In this document: one piece after another, positions 10,317-22,849 of the stretch | Layout of the letters: every line of letters starts with the position of its first letter | Position numbering within the stretch: position 1 is the first letter of the stretch | DNA from: Acephala macrosclerotiorum | Taxonomy: Eukaryota; Ascomycota; Leotiomycetes; Helotiales; Mollisiaceae | Length of the DNA stretch: 59,542 nt | Direction: 5' to 3' | Assembly (NCBI GenBank): GCA_014904845.1 | Contig: MU119491.1 | Span: 5,171 to 64,712, forward strand | Translations under genes and position numbers: made by a program | Notes under the pieces: model-generated | The model's database searches: none | Seen by the model: the letters and a program-made list of their open reading frames with translations, nothing else | Told to the model about the DNA's origin: nothing

Positions 10317-10953
10317 CTACTCCCTACTAGTCATATCCCCCTTCCCCGCCAACTCCGCCCTCTCCTTAATCGCCCCTCCCATTCCCCCCTTCCTACTCTG
10401 CGCAAAATTACTCGCATTCCACGCCTCCGGCTCTGCAGCATGTTTCTTCAACTCCTCATAACTAACAACATCCAACGCCCTCTCGTGAGTTGCGTGTAGA
10501 TGGACTTTCGGGATGATAGATTCGGATGCGGGTTCGGATTGTTGGGAGGCGTGGTCGAGAGCTTCTTTCCAGCGAGAGGCACAGAGACACCACTTGCAGC
10601 CTGCTGTTAGACCGATGGAGCGGAGGTTGTTGCCCCCTGAGGCCGTGAAGTCGGGGAAGGGGTCTGTGAGGGTTGCTGTTTGACGTGTCAACGTGGATGG
10701 TCAAGGCGGGAGAATGAGGACAGAAGTGGAATTGAGAGGGAAAGGGAAGGAAGGGCAGTACTAGCGACAGAATGATTCCCAGTGTCCTCTGGACCGACGT
10801 CGCAGAAGCCGTTGCGGTAGAATCCTGTCATGAGCTCTTTGCTGAAGAAGCCTAGGGGTTTCTTCATCACTTTGATCTATCAGCATCTAACACCTCATCT
10901 ATCGAAATCAATTCGAGCTTACCATTGCGCGGCTGATGAGCCTTGCCTGCCAT
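10317..10953 (-). CDS. DUF2237 family protein
   Basis: Three exons, 10953-10923, 10869-10762 and 10675-10317, give 165 aa. Intron 1 is 53 nt (GTAAGC, branch GCTGAT, AAAG); intron 2 is 86 nt (GTACTG to CAG). The 5' exon encodes only ten residues, MAGKAHQPRN, then VMKKPLGFF. The diagnostic DUF2237 order is present: MTGFYRNGFCDVGPEDTGNH, SGGNNL, KWCLCASRWKEAL and ATHERALDVVSYEELKKHA. The last ~40 residues are a fungal extension. The family is widespread in bacteria and fungi; its biochemical role is unknown to me. The conserved Cys of WCLC and the His of ATHERAL are intact. The family call is strong and the splicing is supported by frame continuity through both conserved blocks. Confidence 0.9.
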
Positions 10954-13900
10954 TTTGCCCGTCTCGAAGAGTTGAAGCACGAAATACACGAAGAGAAATT
11001 CGAGAAAATAGTAAAGAATTGAACGAAGATTCAATTGCATGCTGAGAAAGGTTTTACAATACTGTACCCCACTCCTCAGAGGTGGTGCACTTGCACTAGT
11101 TGAATTGAAGGTGATGAAATGTTGGTGACGTTTAGATATCGAACGGATCATCAGGGTCCCCGCATTTTGGACCCAAACTTTTTCGAGATTACAATCTCCA
11201 TGGAATTTGAAGCCTCCTGGCATCTAGAATCATCAGCTCCTCTTCTGCGTTAGTCCTTGAATGATTTAGAGAAGAGGAAGAAGTTTGTCTTCAGAATCGT
11301 CAAATATAAAACTCTCACCGCCGCTTCAGCAGCGTCAAGATCACATAAAAATCGTCATCATAAAAACCCGCCGTAGCATCCCAAACCAATGGAACAAATC
11401 ACATACCTGAATCCAATTCGCAATCCAATCATTGATATCAAACCTCCTGGTGCTCCAACTCCGTCGTGGGCTCGTAGAGGCTTAAAAAAGTTCGAAGCCA
11501 ATCCAAAATCCAAATCCAAGAACTCGGAAAGAGGTTGGGATTGGCGCCCCGGGCACCGCCCATGTCTCACTTTGAGATCACGAGCCACTAAAAATAGCAC
11601 CCACGCTTTCATGACCTCACTCACAAGCTCGCTCGCCCATTCAGCGAGTTGGACCCGATCAGTCCAAGCTGCGAAGACCTCGTACAGAGATCTCCCTCTA
11701 TTAAATCTTCCGTCAAACAAACCTCCCTCTTTTCCTTCCACGGGGAAATGGTAAAGAGAGACGAACAAGAGACGAGGAAGGAGGGTTGCAGCGCGTTGTT
11801 GTAAAGTACTGATTCAGTCCATGACAGGACAGGGGCATTTGAGATTCGTCAGGAACCAGCCACTGAATCTGAACGAATGCTCCGAAAGACCCTGAAGCCG
11901 AATGACCCCGTTTCGCATTAGTGCAGGCGCGGCAGCTTGGCATCGGAAAGGAAAAGGAAGGGAAAAGCCCCGCAGCGCAACGAAGAAATAAATTTCTGCC
12001 TGTGCTGAGCTGTCTTTGCTTCGTCTCATGATTGCTTTTGACGAATTGCTACCCGCTCCTTCCTCACCTTCACATGAGAAAAACTTGGCTGCAAACTAAG
12101 AGCTGGTGAGAGGTGAGTTATCGAGGGACTTTTATTTTCCACAGCACAGCGCGGAAGATCAGCACAAGCCCACTGTCTTGGGGACCGCCCTGCAATCGAT
12201 AATGGACAAGACCCCACTTCCAGCGGAGACGAAAGGCACATAAGGAAGGATGACGGACCTGCTGAGCCTGGATGCTGCAATTGCAGGGAATCGCGCGGGC
12301 CGAGGCCTTGTGTTCCAGGGGGATGAATCCTCTGTACCTGTTTCTTGAGATCCTGTGCCATCCTGTGCCTCCGGTACTTTTGATGGAGATTTTATTGTAA
12401 CGTTGGATGATTTGTGAGGTGCTGCGGAAGGATGTGGTGATGTCGCATGAGAGGGAGAAAGAACGATGGTGCCTTGTTGGATGTGGATGTTCCTTTGAGT
12501 TGAGACGATTGGACCATGTTTGAAGCTTTGGTTTATTGGTCTTGTATGAGGGAGGTATTGTAGATGAGATGTTTGAGATGCTTGGCGTCAGGTGAGGAGT
12601 GAGATTTTGGTGAAAAGAGGAGCTGAATGATGATGTGGTTGTACAATGACCAAGAAAGACGCGATTTGGAGGAGAAATGGTACGCTGAGCTGATGCTAGA
12701 TAGGTGAGTGCGGTGAGTGAGTAAAGTGAGATTTGGATTATTAGATCAGAATTGCTAATTGGTAATTGGATGGAAGAATATTAATCATGGAGACTTGTTC
12801 GGATATGCAATATACCCACCCTCTCTATTAACAATTCTCCACGAAATTTATAACGCAGGCTCGAATTCATCGTCTGAAGAATCGGACAGGAGTTTCCTAT
12901 ATTTCGAATTGGAACCATTTGTAAGTTGACGTTTGGTGACGGTGAGCGAAGTCCTTGATAAGAAAGAGGCCTCATTGGATGCCGCGTGTTGATGTCGTGT
13001 AAGTACCTCATAAATCGCTGTGCGATGGTCAGACGACGGGCCGAAGATGACGCTGCTGATATTTTCTTTTGCGCGGTGTTGTGCCATGCATTGATGATCT
13101 GGGAGCTTGGAGCATCCGAGAAGCATACTTTCGTCGAGTTGAGACCTTTAATGTTTCTATAAGATACAGCCTGTCCACTTAAGGATATCAAGGGCTGTCG
13201 AGGATTGACGTTCCCGAAAACTTTCCTCAAATCCAGTATCATAAGTTTTTAAGCGATATTGTTGCTGCGAATTGATTGTTGGTATCGGACGGTTTTGTTG
13301 AAGATACTTTGGAGATCATCTGGAACCTGTGACACTGGGGCTTTCCCTAGTCAAGACTTCAACCACCTCGTTGCGGATCGGTGGTAAATCTGATGATTTA
13401 CGGATCTCAGAATTTGGTTGGCTACAAAGCACGGATGGTTCTGAATCACTAGCCTTGAGGACGATCCGGCTTCCCCATATGATGGCCAGACCAAGGCAAA
13501 TGGTTGAGTCGGTAGATATTGGAAATGATAATGAGGCGAAAGCAAAGCCTCCTTCGATAGTGCCCGTCATTGTCCCTGATATGTGCCGAGATCTGAAGTG
13601 GAAGCCAGAAAGAAAAAATGACGGAAGATGCTTTGCAGCAGTAGTGCTTCTGTGGGTAGGGCATTTCGGTTCGGCGAGTCCATGAGGCTTGAGGTGTGGC
13701 GTGGCTGCAGATACGGCTTACCCATTTTTTTGATGGCTGCGTCTTTGAAAGCGCCCCAATTCTGCCCCTCGATCTCTCCCTAAGCCCTTTTCTATTGCCC
13801 CTCCGACAATAAATGCCCTTCGGTCCTTTCCTGGAAGTGTGGTTGTGCAAGAAATGTCAGAATATTATTAGCTGGACATCACTAGAATCCGGCGACCTCA

Positions 13901-15963
13901 TCCAGGTTCGTCGTGGTTAAGCGAGTGCTTGTGAGACTGGAGGTGCGTTCATGCGGATCCGCGGTATTGGAACATGTATCGGCGTTACAGACGTGACTCG
14001 AGTTCAGCGAGATTGGCCATGATATAGGAGAAACATCACCTTTTGAGTTGAGGGAGATTGGATCTGAGAGCAGGCTCGGGTAGTTCAACTGCCATTAAAG
14101 TGTCGCGGGCCCGTCGGATCTTCATGGGGGTTTCGAAACTTCTCAAGTTTTCCTTGCGCAACATCCAACAATCTGGAGGCGGGTACAGGGAGAAAGAGCA
14201 AGCGAGGACTCGGCCTGCTTCCGACGGATTCATACTTGGTTCTAGTTGGATGGTGCCTAGTCATCTTGGACATTCTTGGGTGGTCACCGTGGCCAGCCAT
14301 GCTCTCGTCCATTTCGGCGGGACCTAGTGGATAGCTTGGGGGTTCTCAACCAGATTGCTCCATAGTTGCGTGGGACAAAGGCTTCAGTTCGAGGCAGAAA
14401 AAGAAATTATATCCAAGACAGCGAAGCCGCCGACGAGTCTGGCATGCCAGCTTCAAGCGGGGGCTGGGCGAATGACCAGGCGACAGCGAGCTTCAGCAGG
14501 ATCTATGATGTGACGACGAATCCTCCAACGTACACTTCCCAATGCAGCATGATCATTGATCGCTTTCGACCGGGAGAAATATCCTTTGGTTGTGCCTGAA
14601 ACTCATCGTCGATCTCATTAATCTTGAATCTTGAATCTTGCGCACTCGTCTGGTTAATTGGAGAGTATGGGGTAGATATTCCGGACTGGATATCCGTTTT
14701 CCATTCCTCAAAAATAATGAGGGGCCCATTTGAGACAGCCCCTCCACTCGTGCGCTTGCGCTGGCTGTGCCTGAAGCCCCGGGTAAAGGATCATTTCAGG
14801 TACAAAAATACCAGGAGAGAGAAGAGACGAACCTGCGTCTGGCTTGCTTTCTTCCGGATGTTGTATGCTGTTTGTAAGCAAAAAACAGCAGTGTTCATGG
14901 TGCATTGAAAGCCGTTCCGGATCGATCAGCTGTATCTTGTAATGGTGCCCTCTAGAAGGTCCCTTGTGTACGTCCTTCTGCTGTGTGTAATCAGATGCCC
15001 GAACGAGCCAGCCGCGCACCAAGTGACCCCCGAACAATGTGATTGCTTGAGCATTGAAGCCCGATGAGTCCTTTGCAGCGTGCTCGGTGATGAATCTCTG
15101 CCGTATGAGGAACCGACGGGCAGTCTAGTCATCCGCATGGCCAGTCATCGAGAATATTCCGCTTCGTGAGTCCTAGTCATAGTGCATGCTGCCCAGCTCA
15201 GGATTATTCAGACGTCGAGAACCACTTGGTGTATGCCTGCGCACCCATCCAGATATTGTATGCCTGCAACCGACTGCAATTGCCCTCTCCTCTGCCAACG
15301 CTCGACGCCTGTCTCTGCGCCTGTTGCAGACTGCCCTCCTGTGCCGACTCTCTCTGCTGCAGTGGCGTTGTGCTCTCTTGTTCCGGAACCGCCTTACCGA
15401 CGCCCGAATCAGTTGTGCTAGTCTTCCAGTCTTCCACGAGTCTCTCGTCTTGTCCCCCATATCCCTGTGGGTAGTCTTGGTTGGTAGTGGTCGTGGTGTG
15501 GTCCTCGTCCCCCTTCGAATTGCGGCGTGCAGACGGTGGCATTCTGGGCTGTCAAATCACATCGTCCCGGCGTCCCTTGTCGAGCCTTTCCACTTCCACC
15601 CTGGTGCTGAACCACTCGCTAGTCAAATCCGTGCTGGCTGAGTAGAACAACGCCTCGCTCGCTCGACGCTCTCAAACAAAGATCCCCTCTCTCTACAACA
15701 AACTTGCACCTTTCTTTGCAGCTGACCGACCACTGTGAATCTTCTTTGACGTGACTGCAATCCCGTGCTCGTTGCTTCAACCATCTGCCACAATCATCGA
15801 CTCCTCCATTTCTGAGAACAAATGGAACCGGATACCGCCTTTATGTCGAGATAGCATTGAACGTCGTCACCCTGCGTCGTGACTTGGCAGCGAGCCAGAA
15901 GACCCGAGATCTTCCAACAACTCCACGAATATCTCGACCATTTGGCAGATACCACTCTTCAAA
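10954..15963. other. 5-kb stretch without a confident gene
   Basis: The first part holds the promoter of the DUF2237 gene. Minus-strand segments near 11170-11400 read like exons (MPGGFKFHGDCNLEKVW; and DATAGFYDDDFYVILTLLKR followed by GTGAGA), so a small multi-exon minus-strand gene is possible between 11150 and 11770; I could not assemble it. At 11358-11768 both strands are open. A Gln-rich minus-strand ORF with ATG lies at 15542-15204 (112 aa). The last ~300 bp (15640-15963) look like a 5' UTR of the ELL gene. No transposon or RNA gene recognised. Confidence 0.35.
12781..13242 (-). CDS. Possible hypothetical protein
   Basis: A 153-codon ORF with ATG at 13242 (MILDLRKVFGNVNPRQPLIS). It is basic, with no recognisable motif. 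A second minus-strand frame inside it (12848-13126) ends in the acidic tail LLSDSSDDEFEPAL, which looks more protein-like than the end of this frame. The true gene, if any, may be spliced. Low confidence. Confidence 0.2.
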   Translation of the reverse strand: MILDLRKVFGNVNPRQPLISLSGQAVSYRNIKGLNSTKVCFSDAPSSQIINAWHNTAQKKISAASSSARRLTIAQRFMRYLHDINTRHPMRPLSYQGLRSPSPNVNLQMVPIRNIGNSCPILQTMNSSLRYKFRGELLIERVGILHIRTSLHD

Positions 15964-18253
15964 ATGCCGTCACTTGTCGTTCCAGAGGCAGGCTTTACCT
16001 TGGGAAGCTCCCCTAGGAGTTCTTCCAAGGCTGGCTCTGGTGCCCCGGGAGTCTTCGGACTAACATTGACGGATGGGATGATTGAGGAGATGATCAAATG
16101 CGTGCAGAATGGAAAACCTATTCAATTGTCCTTGGGCGAGCATCCCGTAAGAGAAGCATTCATATTGTGTGGTGTGGGTGTGGGTGTAGTGTTGGTGGTT
16201 AGGAAAATTGTTGTTGCTTCGGACGAAAGTGAATTTCGAGAGATCAATCACCCTCACCTTCAACGACACAAGAGCAACGCTTGCTCTAGATTTCGCCTAC
16301 CCACACAATGAAAAAACAATTGCTAACCTCTGGCAAATATAGTCCTTTTCATACGGCACAAAAATCCAACATCTTACCACATCGCACGATCCATTTACCT
16401 ACGACCTTTACCAAAGTACCAATTCTCCCGATAGCGACGAATCAGACTCCGAGATGTCTCCCTCCATTCAAAAGAAGAACCCATTCTTCTTTGCGAGCAT
16501 TAGTCAGAAGAATAAGCTCATTCCGAGCAAGAACGGTCCGGCCAAACCTGCTGCTCGAGCCGGTCCCAAAACGAGTTCACAAGCTGCTGGAGGCGACCCT
16601 GCTGTTATTGCGTTGCAGAAAGCCAATGCTGCTGAGGAAGCAAAGAAGAAGGAGAATACGTGAGTCTTAGTGGTCGCGCAGGTACGGATTTCATTGACAG
16701 TCTGTAGGGTCACATACATCAAGGATGGCAGTTTGGGTATGCCAGGAAAACGAGGCGTTCCAGTCAAAGCTACCAACAAGACCAAGTTCCTCTCGCAACA
16801 CAACCGATCCCTTGCCAGCGACACCACAAGATCAATGCCTTCGAGCCCTGCTCTCAATGCCTCCAATTCTCCATCCCTCGGTCCAACCTCAATCCCTGCC
16901 TCTACACATCAACTCGAACAAGCGAAGGCTGCGCGCAAGCCAGTCGTACATCTCCTTGCTGTCCAACCAACTTCGGAGAAGGTGTTAAAAGATAGCTTAC
17001 CCAGTGTTAGCAAAAACGACCTCAAGCAAGCCCTAGAAAAAGTTGGCGATTACAACGACGCAACTCAGAAGTGGGAGCTGAATAAGAAGTTCTACAAGGA
17101 GTTGGACGTCTGGACATTTGATTATGATTCGACAGCCGATCGTCAACGTGCAATTGATAATGCTGTTAAACAGTATGACAAGATGCGATTGGGAGTTTCA
17201 GAGCCAGAGTGGGACAGACTCCTGGTGAAGGCGGAACGTGGTACCGGAAAGTGCTTGAGCAAGCTACAAGCTCAAATTGCACAAGGTCAGGCACGGGCTC
17301 CCAAGATCAAGGTCCAGAAGGCCGATGGCTCTGATACACCCAACGGGGAGGATGAGGATCTCTTCGGCGACAAGAACCCCTCCAAGGTGAAAGGTGAAGG
17401 TATGGCCCGTTCAGCATCTCAGCCACCAACCACCAAGACCAAGAAAGTCAGTGAGAAGGAGGCTCAAGCAAAGCGGCTTCTTTCCAAAAACCCTAGCAAG
17501 GCTACAGCAAAAGCCGCACCAAAGCCCGCAGCCACCAAGAAGGCAGTTGCTCCACCACCCAAGGCTGGAACAAAGGTTCTTTCCTCCGAGTTTGTCAACG
17601 AATCCGACGAGTCTGACGTACATACTCCTCCACCATCTAAGCCAAAGGCTAAGGCTCCTTCAAAGCGTCCCCGCGAAGAAGAAACCGAGACCAGCGATTC
17701 CAGCGTCCCTCTGAGCAAGAAAGCGAAGAAAGACATCCCTGTCGCCAACCACAGGGTCTCCGATGCTAGCCAAAACTCCCGCACAACTAACAGCTCCACC
17801 TCATCATACAACTCAAGCTACAATTCTAGCAAAAACAAAAATACCTCACCACACAAGTCCTCACCTCTCGCTTCGTCCCCTCCCACAAATGCCTCCGAGT
17901 TCGAAAATTCCTCTGGCGAACGCACCTCATCATCTGCATCTCCACCTCATCCGTCGACAAAGAGCGGTCGCTCACCAATCCACAAGCGCCACCAGAAGTC
18001 CTCTTCGGTTGCATCGTCCTCGTCTGGCACCTCCACTCGTTACGTAAGACCCGATGCCACCGACATGGCTCGCAAATTCAAGATGTACTACCCCAAGTAC
18101 GAAGCACTACACAAGGAAATTGCAGCAATGGCAGCGAGTGGCAAACGCAACTACACCAAGGAGAAGGACTTGCTTGACATGCACGCTCGATTAGAAGGCA
18201 TGAAGAAGGCGATCGCGTCTGGCATTGCCGATTCCGACAGTCAATCGAACTAG
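15964..18253 (+). CDS. RNA polymerase II elongation factor ELL family
   Basis: ELL suppresses pausing by RNA polymerase II and in fission yeast works with Eaf1. Exons 15964-16146, 16343-16659 and 16708-18253 give 681 aa. Intron 1 (196 nt) has GTAAGA, a perfect TGCTAAC branch and TATAG; intron 2 (48 nt) has GTGAGT and TGTAG. The N-terminal ELL domain starts with GVFGLTLTDGMIEEMIKCVQ and LSLGEHP, then SYGTKIQHL after the splice. Helical conserved blocks follow (ALEKVGDYNDATQKWELNK; KELDVWTFDYDS). The middle (~residues 300-610) is Ser/Lys/Pro-rich and disordered. The last ~65 residues (MARKFKMYYPKYEALHKEIA ... KEKDLLDMHARLEGMKKAI) match the occludin/ELL C-terminal helical domain. Nuclear by role. 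The family is clear; the exact intron 1 path is the least certain point. Confidence 0.88.
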
Positions 18254-21200
18254 CCTCGTGTCGTCGACATACGAACCTGAAGTTCCTCAAGCATGTTACT
18301 ACTACCACACATTACGACCACGTTCTTTGCACATACTACAGAACGCCTTGCACCATTATCCGAATCTCACCGGCGTTCAGGATACGGGTGTATTCTACTG
18401 TTTGAATAAGTTCCTAATTCCTTTTGTCTGTTGGATTTATCTCTGAAAGCATTTCTGCGGGCGTTTGGTCTTTCTTATACTACTTGAAAAACTATGCATC
18501 AAAAACGGGATGGGAATTGCGAATGGGAATGGATATGATGCATACAGTGGCACATAGAGCACAGCGAAATACGTACACAGTTATGAAGCGATGGGTTGAG
18601 CGTTGATCTTGATACCAATACCTGCAGATAGCTGAAATGGCTTGCGGGATAGTTTTCCAGTTGCAGAAGGGCATATCTGAGTCTGTGGACGGAGATATGA
18701 ACTGCGAGTTCATGGCGTGGAATGAAATGATTCAAAACAACCTACCTTCTCCTTCCTCTCTCCTTCATGTGATTCTTCGACCGTTGAGATCCGCGCCTAG
18801 CCTTCCATATCTAGCTATACTAGATGATCTTGAGGTGGTGTGGAGTTCATGCACACTGACTGCACTTTACCCCGCACTCTCCTTTTCCGCACCTGGAGCG
18901 ATTGGCATGCTGGAACGTGGGGTCTGAATTTTACATTAACCACACCAACCCGCCAAATAAGAAACGGCCCACCAATCCGTCCCTTATTCCCTTATTACCT
19001 ATTTGCCACACTCGAAAGGTTGAGATGAACTGAGATGAGATGAACCCACCGTAATCTCGGGAGGAGAGATGGAGCGGGACGCGTGTCGATATCATAGTGA
19101 GTGGCTAGTAGAGGAAGATAGAGTTAGTGATTACTCAGTGGTGAGAGAAGAACGTCAAGGTCATCTTTAACTTCGACGTCGTCTGTCACGTTATTTTGTT
19201 TGGGATGTTTCAGAAATGTTTAGGGAGGCTAAAAGATGGTAAGGGGACTTTGTACTGAATAAGCGAGTTTGACTTGACTCGAATGGTTGTGATTAGGATT
19301 TTGAGGCTTAGCTTGAAGGGCTTTCAATAGGTGAACGGATAGTTGACTTGAGTTGTGATTATGGCTCAAAGGGAATGGATGTCGGGGAGAGCGCTCTATC
19401 TGAATTGAGTTAACTTGCAAACGAGAATGACCCTCTTATCACAACAAGAATCACAAAACAACCACTCATGGCTTCCCATTGTAAGTTGACATGATCCTCA
19501 GGAGACTTTTTTTGCAGAAACATTCCGAATTCTCCATCGAACTCGAGTTAGTTAACAAACGTTTCAATAACGGATCTTAATGTAGATTAGAACGGTGTGG
19601 GTACAGATAATATCGAGTATAATTATAAAATTCAAAAGTCCTCTTCCTAGCTCGAAGTAGCTAGCGCGCTTGAGAATTCCTTATCAGTTTCTGATCGTTA
19701 TCAGTTTTGATTTTGATGATAGATTTTTGGACCTCGCTTCGGGGGCCTGAGATGTGCAACAAAACTTTTTGCTAATGTCCCAGAAAGTTGGGACATTCAA
19801 AAGTCGATAAGCGAAAGGCACGTGAATCTCGGGAGCAAATTGAGGGGAGATGGGAAACCGACTTTCAATCGGATTCCTGTTGAAGGATGCAGGAATGGGG
19901 AGAATTACTTTATCCGCTCGATTCAGACGCCTTGTGAGGAGGGGGGTTGCGCTCGAAAATATATGCTAGTACTTCGATGACAGCTGGGGAAGAAGTTTGC
20001 ATCTCTGCTACTTCTTTGCTACTAAATAGAAGGAAACGCTCATTGGTGCTCTTCCCAATGAAAGCTCAAAGTCGCGAGGGGCTGAGCGAGGATTCTCCCA
20101 ATATTTGGATCTCCATGATCTCCACGCGATTTCAGAGCTTCTTTCAAAGTTGATTTCACCATCCCTTCCATACCAGACTAAGGTGGGAATTTTATTACAC
20201 CTTGAGTCACTACTCAGCCTTGAATGCGATCTAGAAATTCATGTTCGCACCGCTAGCCGCTCCTTCTCCAACCAGCTCCTACCCATCAACACCTCAACCC
20301 AACCCAACACCTTCCTCACAAATATCTCTTCCTTCCCCATAAAGAAGCAGCCTCTCTCCCACAACATTCCTTTCCGTTATAGGCACCCTTCCTTATATTC
20401 TCATCCTCCGGCCCCCGCTCCCCTGTGAAAAGAAGTTTTCCTCTCTCCTTTTCTTCTTTTTTTCTTTCTTTTTTCTGGGCTTCTTTTCATAGGGGGAAAG
20501 CGAGAATATAAGGGCGCCTACAACGGCAAGAACTGTTGTAGAAGAGAGGCGTAACACAATCGAAACATGGAAGGCAGATGAATATAAAATGAATCACATA
20601 CTTTGCATGCATGTGGCGGTTGGTGATGTGGGTTTGTTGGTGTGGGCGTTGAGTCCAGCTTGGCGAATCGCCGGTAGGTGCAGTAACACAAGCCAAATGG
20701 GACATGCGCTGGCATCACTAAGCACACGAACCTGACTCGAATACATGAATCAATTACAATAATCCTTAAAAACGGTTCTGCCAAGTTTCTCACCTAATTG
20801 CATTGCTCCACTTAGATCAATTGCTCTCACGCACCCGCAGCCAGAACACGGTACCACGAAACATCAATACCGCAATGCACAATCGAACTCCATGAACCTC
20901 AACCGCATCTTCATACCATCAAGAGACTCGAATTAAAACTTTAAAGCATTCCACTTTTTGGCCCTGAGTTTTGACACGTCGTGTTCCGACACTTGCTTCC
21001 ACAGTCAAAACCCCACTCTGGTTCTTGATTGGGCTGTCATTTGTAGATTTATCTACAAACGGGATTGACTTCGTGGCACATTGCACTCTTCATCTGTAGA
21101 TTAATCTACCACAGAATGGAGTCACTGGTCATCTTATTTAGTGCCCAACCCTGCCCAATACCTGAAATTTCAGAAGATCCTGTCGAAGCCTTCAAAATGA

Positions 21201-21641
21201 ATAACTGGACGACATGCAGTGTGGTTTCCGATCATTTGTATAGCCTTGTGTAAATATCCCAGCAATCGAGAGTCAATGGCGAGCCTTGAAAGGGACGTAT
21301 GGTGGTCGGGTTGGGTGCTATACGAGTGGCAAACTAGCACACCGAGTATGAGCAGGAGCAGATACTGGCTCTGCATCTACCGAATTTTGGCAGAGAAAAT
21401 AATGCAAGACCACAAATTCAAACACATAGCCAATAGATAAAAGGATCGCGTTCATGATGTTCATTCAAGTATCAAAGCATCGCTGTGGCTTGTTGCCTAT
21501 GCTCCCATACCCTAGAGGAAGTCCCGAAGTATCGTATCAACGGCACCGTGTATTCAGACCCAAATCCATCACTATTCGCATTTCCTCCAAACTCAAGATC
21601 GCATGTTTTCCGTGCGCCGCGTGAAATTCGAAGAGCATCGC
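18254..21641. other. 3.4-kb intergenic region
   Basis: No ORF with recognisable content on either strand. The region holds a pyrimidine tract near 20430-20475 and a pair of related dyads at 21040 and 21096 (listed separately). It separates two convergent genes, so most of it is not promoter for either. A non-coding RNA or a small spliced gene cannot be excluded. Confidence 0.35.
21040..21109. promoter_or_regulatory. Pair of GTAGAT/ATCTAC dyads
   Basis: TTTGTAGATTTATCTACAAA (21040-21059) has 9-bp arms around a TT centre. GTAGATTAATCTAC (21096-21109) is a perfect 14-bp palindrome sharing the half-site GTAGAT. Their centres lie about 53 bp apart. They could be dimeric protein-binding sites or hairpins; nothing nearby tells which gene they would serve. 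Confidence 0.3.
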
Positions 21642-22303
21642 TTATTGTGTCTTGAAGAGAAGGATGGCGCAGTGACCGAGGTAGAAGTAGATGAAATGCT
21701 TTGTCTCGTGGGTGACGAAGGATCCGAAGTTGCGGCCGACGATGCAGTGCCACGTAGGTCCTTTGCGCTCATCAAACTGGTTAGTGGTTAGCTTGTGTAT
21801 TAGGCGTTGGGAGCTGGTGAGATAGAGGCATACTGTCTTCTTGATGTGCATGGCAATGTCCTGTTGCGCAAACGTCAGCTCTGGTTCTGGAAAAAGGGGC
21901 AAGCCCTGAGAGTCGCAAACCGACCTTCTCGACGCTGAACTTCGACATGGCTTCTTGTGCTGTAGATATGATTAGCGGACATTCCTGCAGGCTTGTCCCA
22001 TCCACCGCTCCTTGCGCTCCCATGCTGTGCTTGTATGTGATTCTAGGCGCCGTACCGACTTCGATGGCTTCCTGCTGCATCTCCTCCGACTATCCACAAT
22101 GTTAATTACGTCCTGTCCATATTCTACTCATCAGGATCGCGCGGCTCACCATGTCCACCGACTTCACCTGTGCTGTAATATTACTGTCAGCCATTGTTTT
22201 GTTTGTAGGACAACAAGGATTCATGAAAGCATGATTGAGTTTATACTCTACCTTGCAACAACGTACCATCCAGCTTCTTCTCGTCTACCTTTGTCAAAGA
22301 CAT
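21642..22303 (-). CDS. Dynein light chain LC8 (DYNLL type)
   Basis: Six exons (22303-22267, 22172-22150, 22089-22056, 21959-21925, 21860-21834, 21776-21642) encode 96 aa, the usual LC8 length plus a short N-terminal tail. All five introns have GT...AG ends and keep phase; four end TTACAG, ATAG, TACAG and AACAG. After splicing the protein reads [40 protein letters not shown], then [20 protein letters not shown] and [20 protein letters not shown]. This matches LC8 throughout, including the ligand-groove strand and the conserved THET region. LC8 is a homodimeric hub for dynein intermediate chain and many other partners in the cytoplasm. The frame is also open upstream of this ATG to 22825. It is divergent from Mrd1, sharing a short promoter region. 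Confidence 0.95.
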
Positions 22304-22731
22304 CTCGGCAGCGGTTGGGGGTTCGAAAGAGAGTCCGATGATAGGCTTTCTGGCCGGTTGAAGTAGCTTTTGAGATACCTGAGTGTGCTTGTTGACGCGC
22401 CTCCACTCCTTGACTACGGTGCGACGAATGCGAAGACGGCGAAGGGGTGATTTCTTAGGCTTGTGGGATAGGTAGGGTACTTGGATGATAGCAGCCTTTC
22501 CTCGTGCTTTGTCGGCTTGGGTAGCTTGAGTGGTAGCGGAAGTGTAGTTGCAATATTTGACCTGCTTCTTTTCGCTGACTGATTGTTTTGTCGCCCCCTC
22601 CTGCTGACCCTGACGAGCCTGATTTGGCACAGCCTCGAAGACGCTCTGCGCACTAGGTGGTCCGTGTCGTGGGCGTGCTAAGGATTGAAGGGAGCCGAGA
22701 CGGAAAGTGCCTGCTGGGGCTGTTGCCATGG
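22304..22731 (-). other. In-frame ORF upstream of the LC8 start
   Basis: From an ATG at 22731 (MATAPAGTFRLGSLQSLARP) the frame is open without a stop through the LC8 start codon, adding 142 residues. The sequence is basic and low-complexity (KKSPLRRLRIRRTVVKEWRR) and is not part of any LC8 protein I know. It may be 5' UTR that happens to be open, a longer isoform, or a separate small gene whose 3' end is merged here. Confidence 0.35.
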
Positions 22732-22849
22732 CTCGGATTAATGCTTCTCCTAGCCGCCGAAAAATTATTTCGTCTGCCGAGTGCGCAAAAAGGGTTGGCG
22801 AAAAGTCAAGAGCTTGAAAGCTCAAGTTCTTTCGAATTCTGATGTGATT

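Noticed and set aside
11358..11768. Open frames of 121 codons (plus) and 136 codons (minus) over the same DNA
   Set aside because: Neither has a recognisable motif; the minus frame starts with TTG. I could not decide between them, so neither is annotated as a gene.
15164..15641. Several long overlapping frames on both strands
   Set aside because: GC-rich sequence open in many frames at once; no motif, and it sits in the likely upstream region of the ELL gene.
16190..16342. Coding-like sequence inside ELL intron 1 (ITLTFNDTRATLALDFAYPH)
   Set aside because: The frame ends in TAG exactly at the acceptor, and TGCTAAC plus TATAG mark a normal intron end. Joining GEHP to SFSYGTK directly keeps phase and reads like ELL. 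It remains a possible alternative exon.
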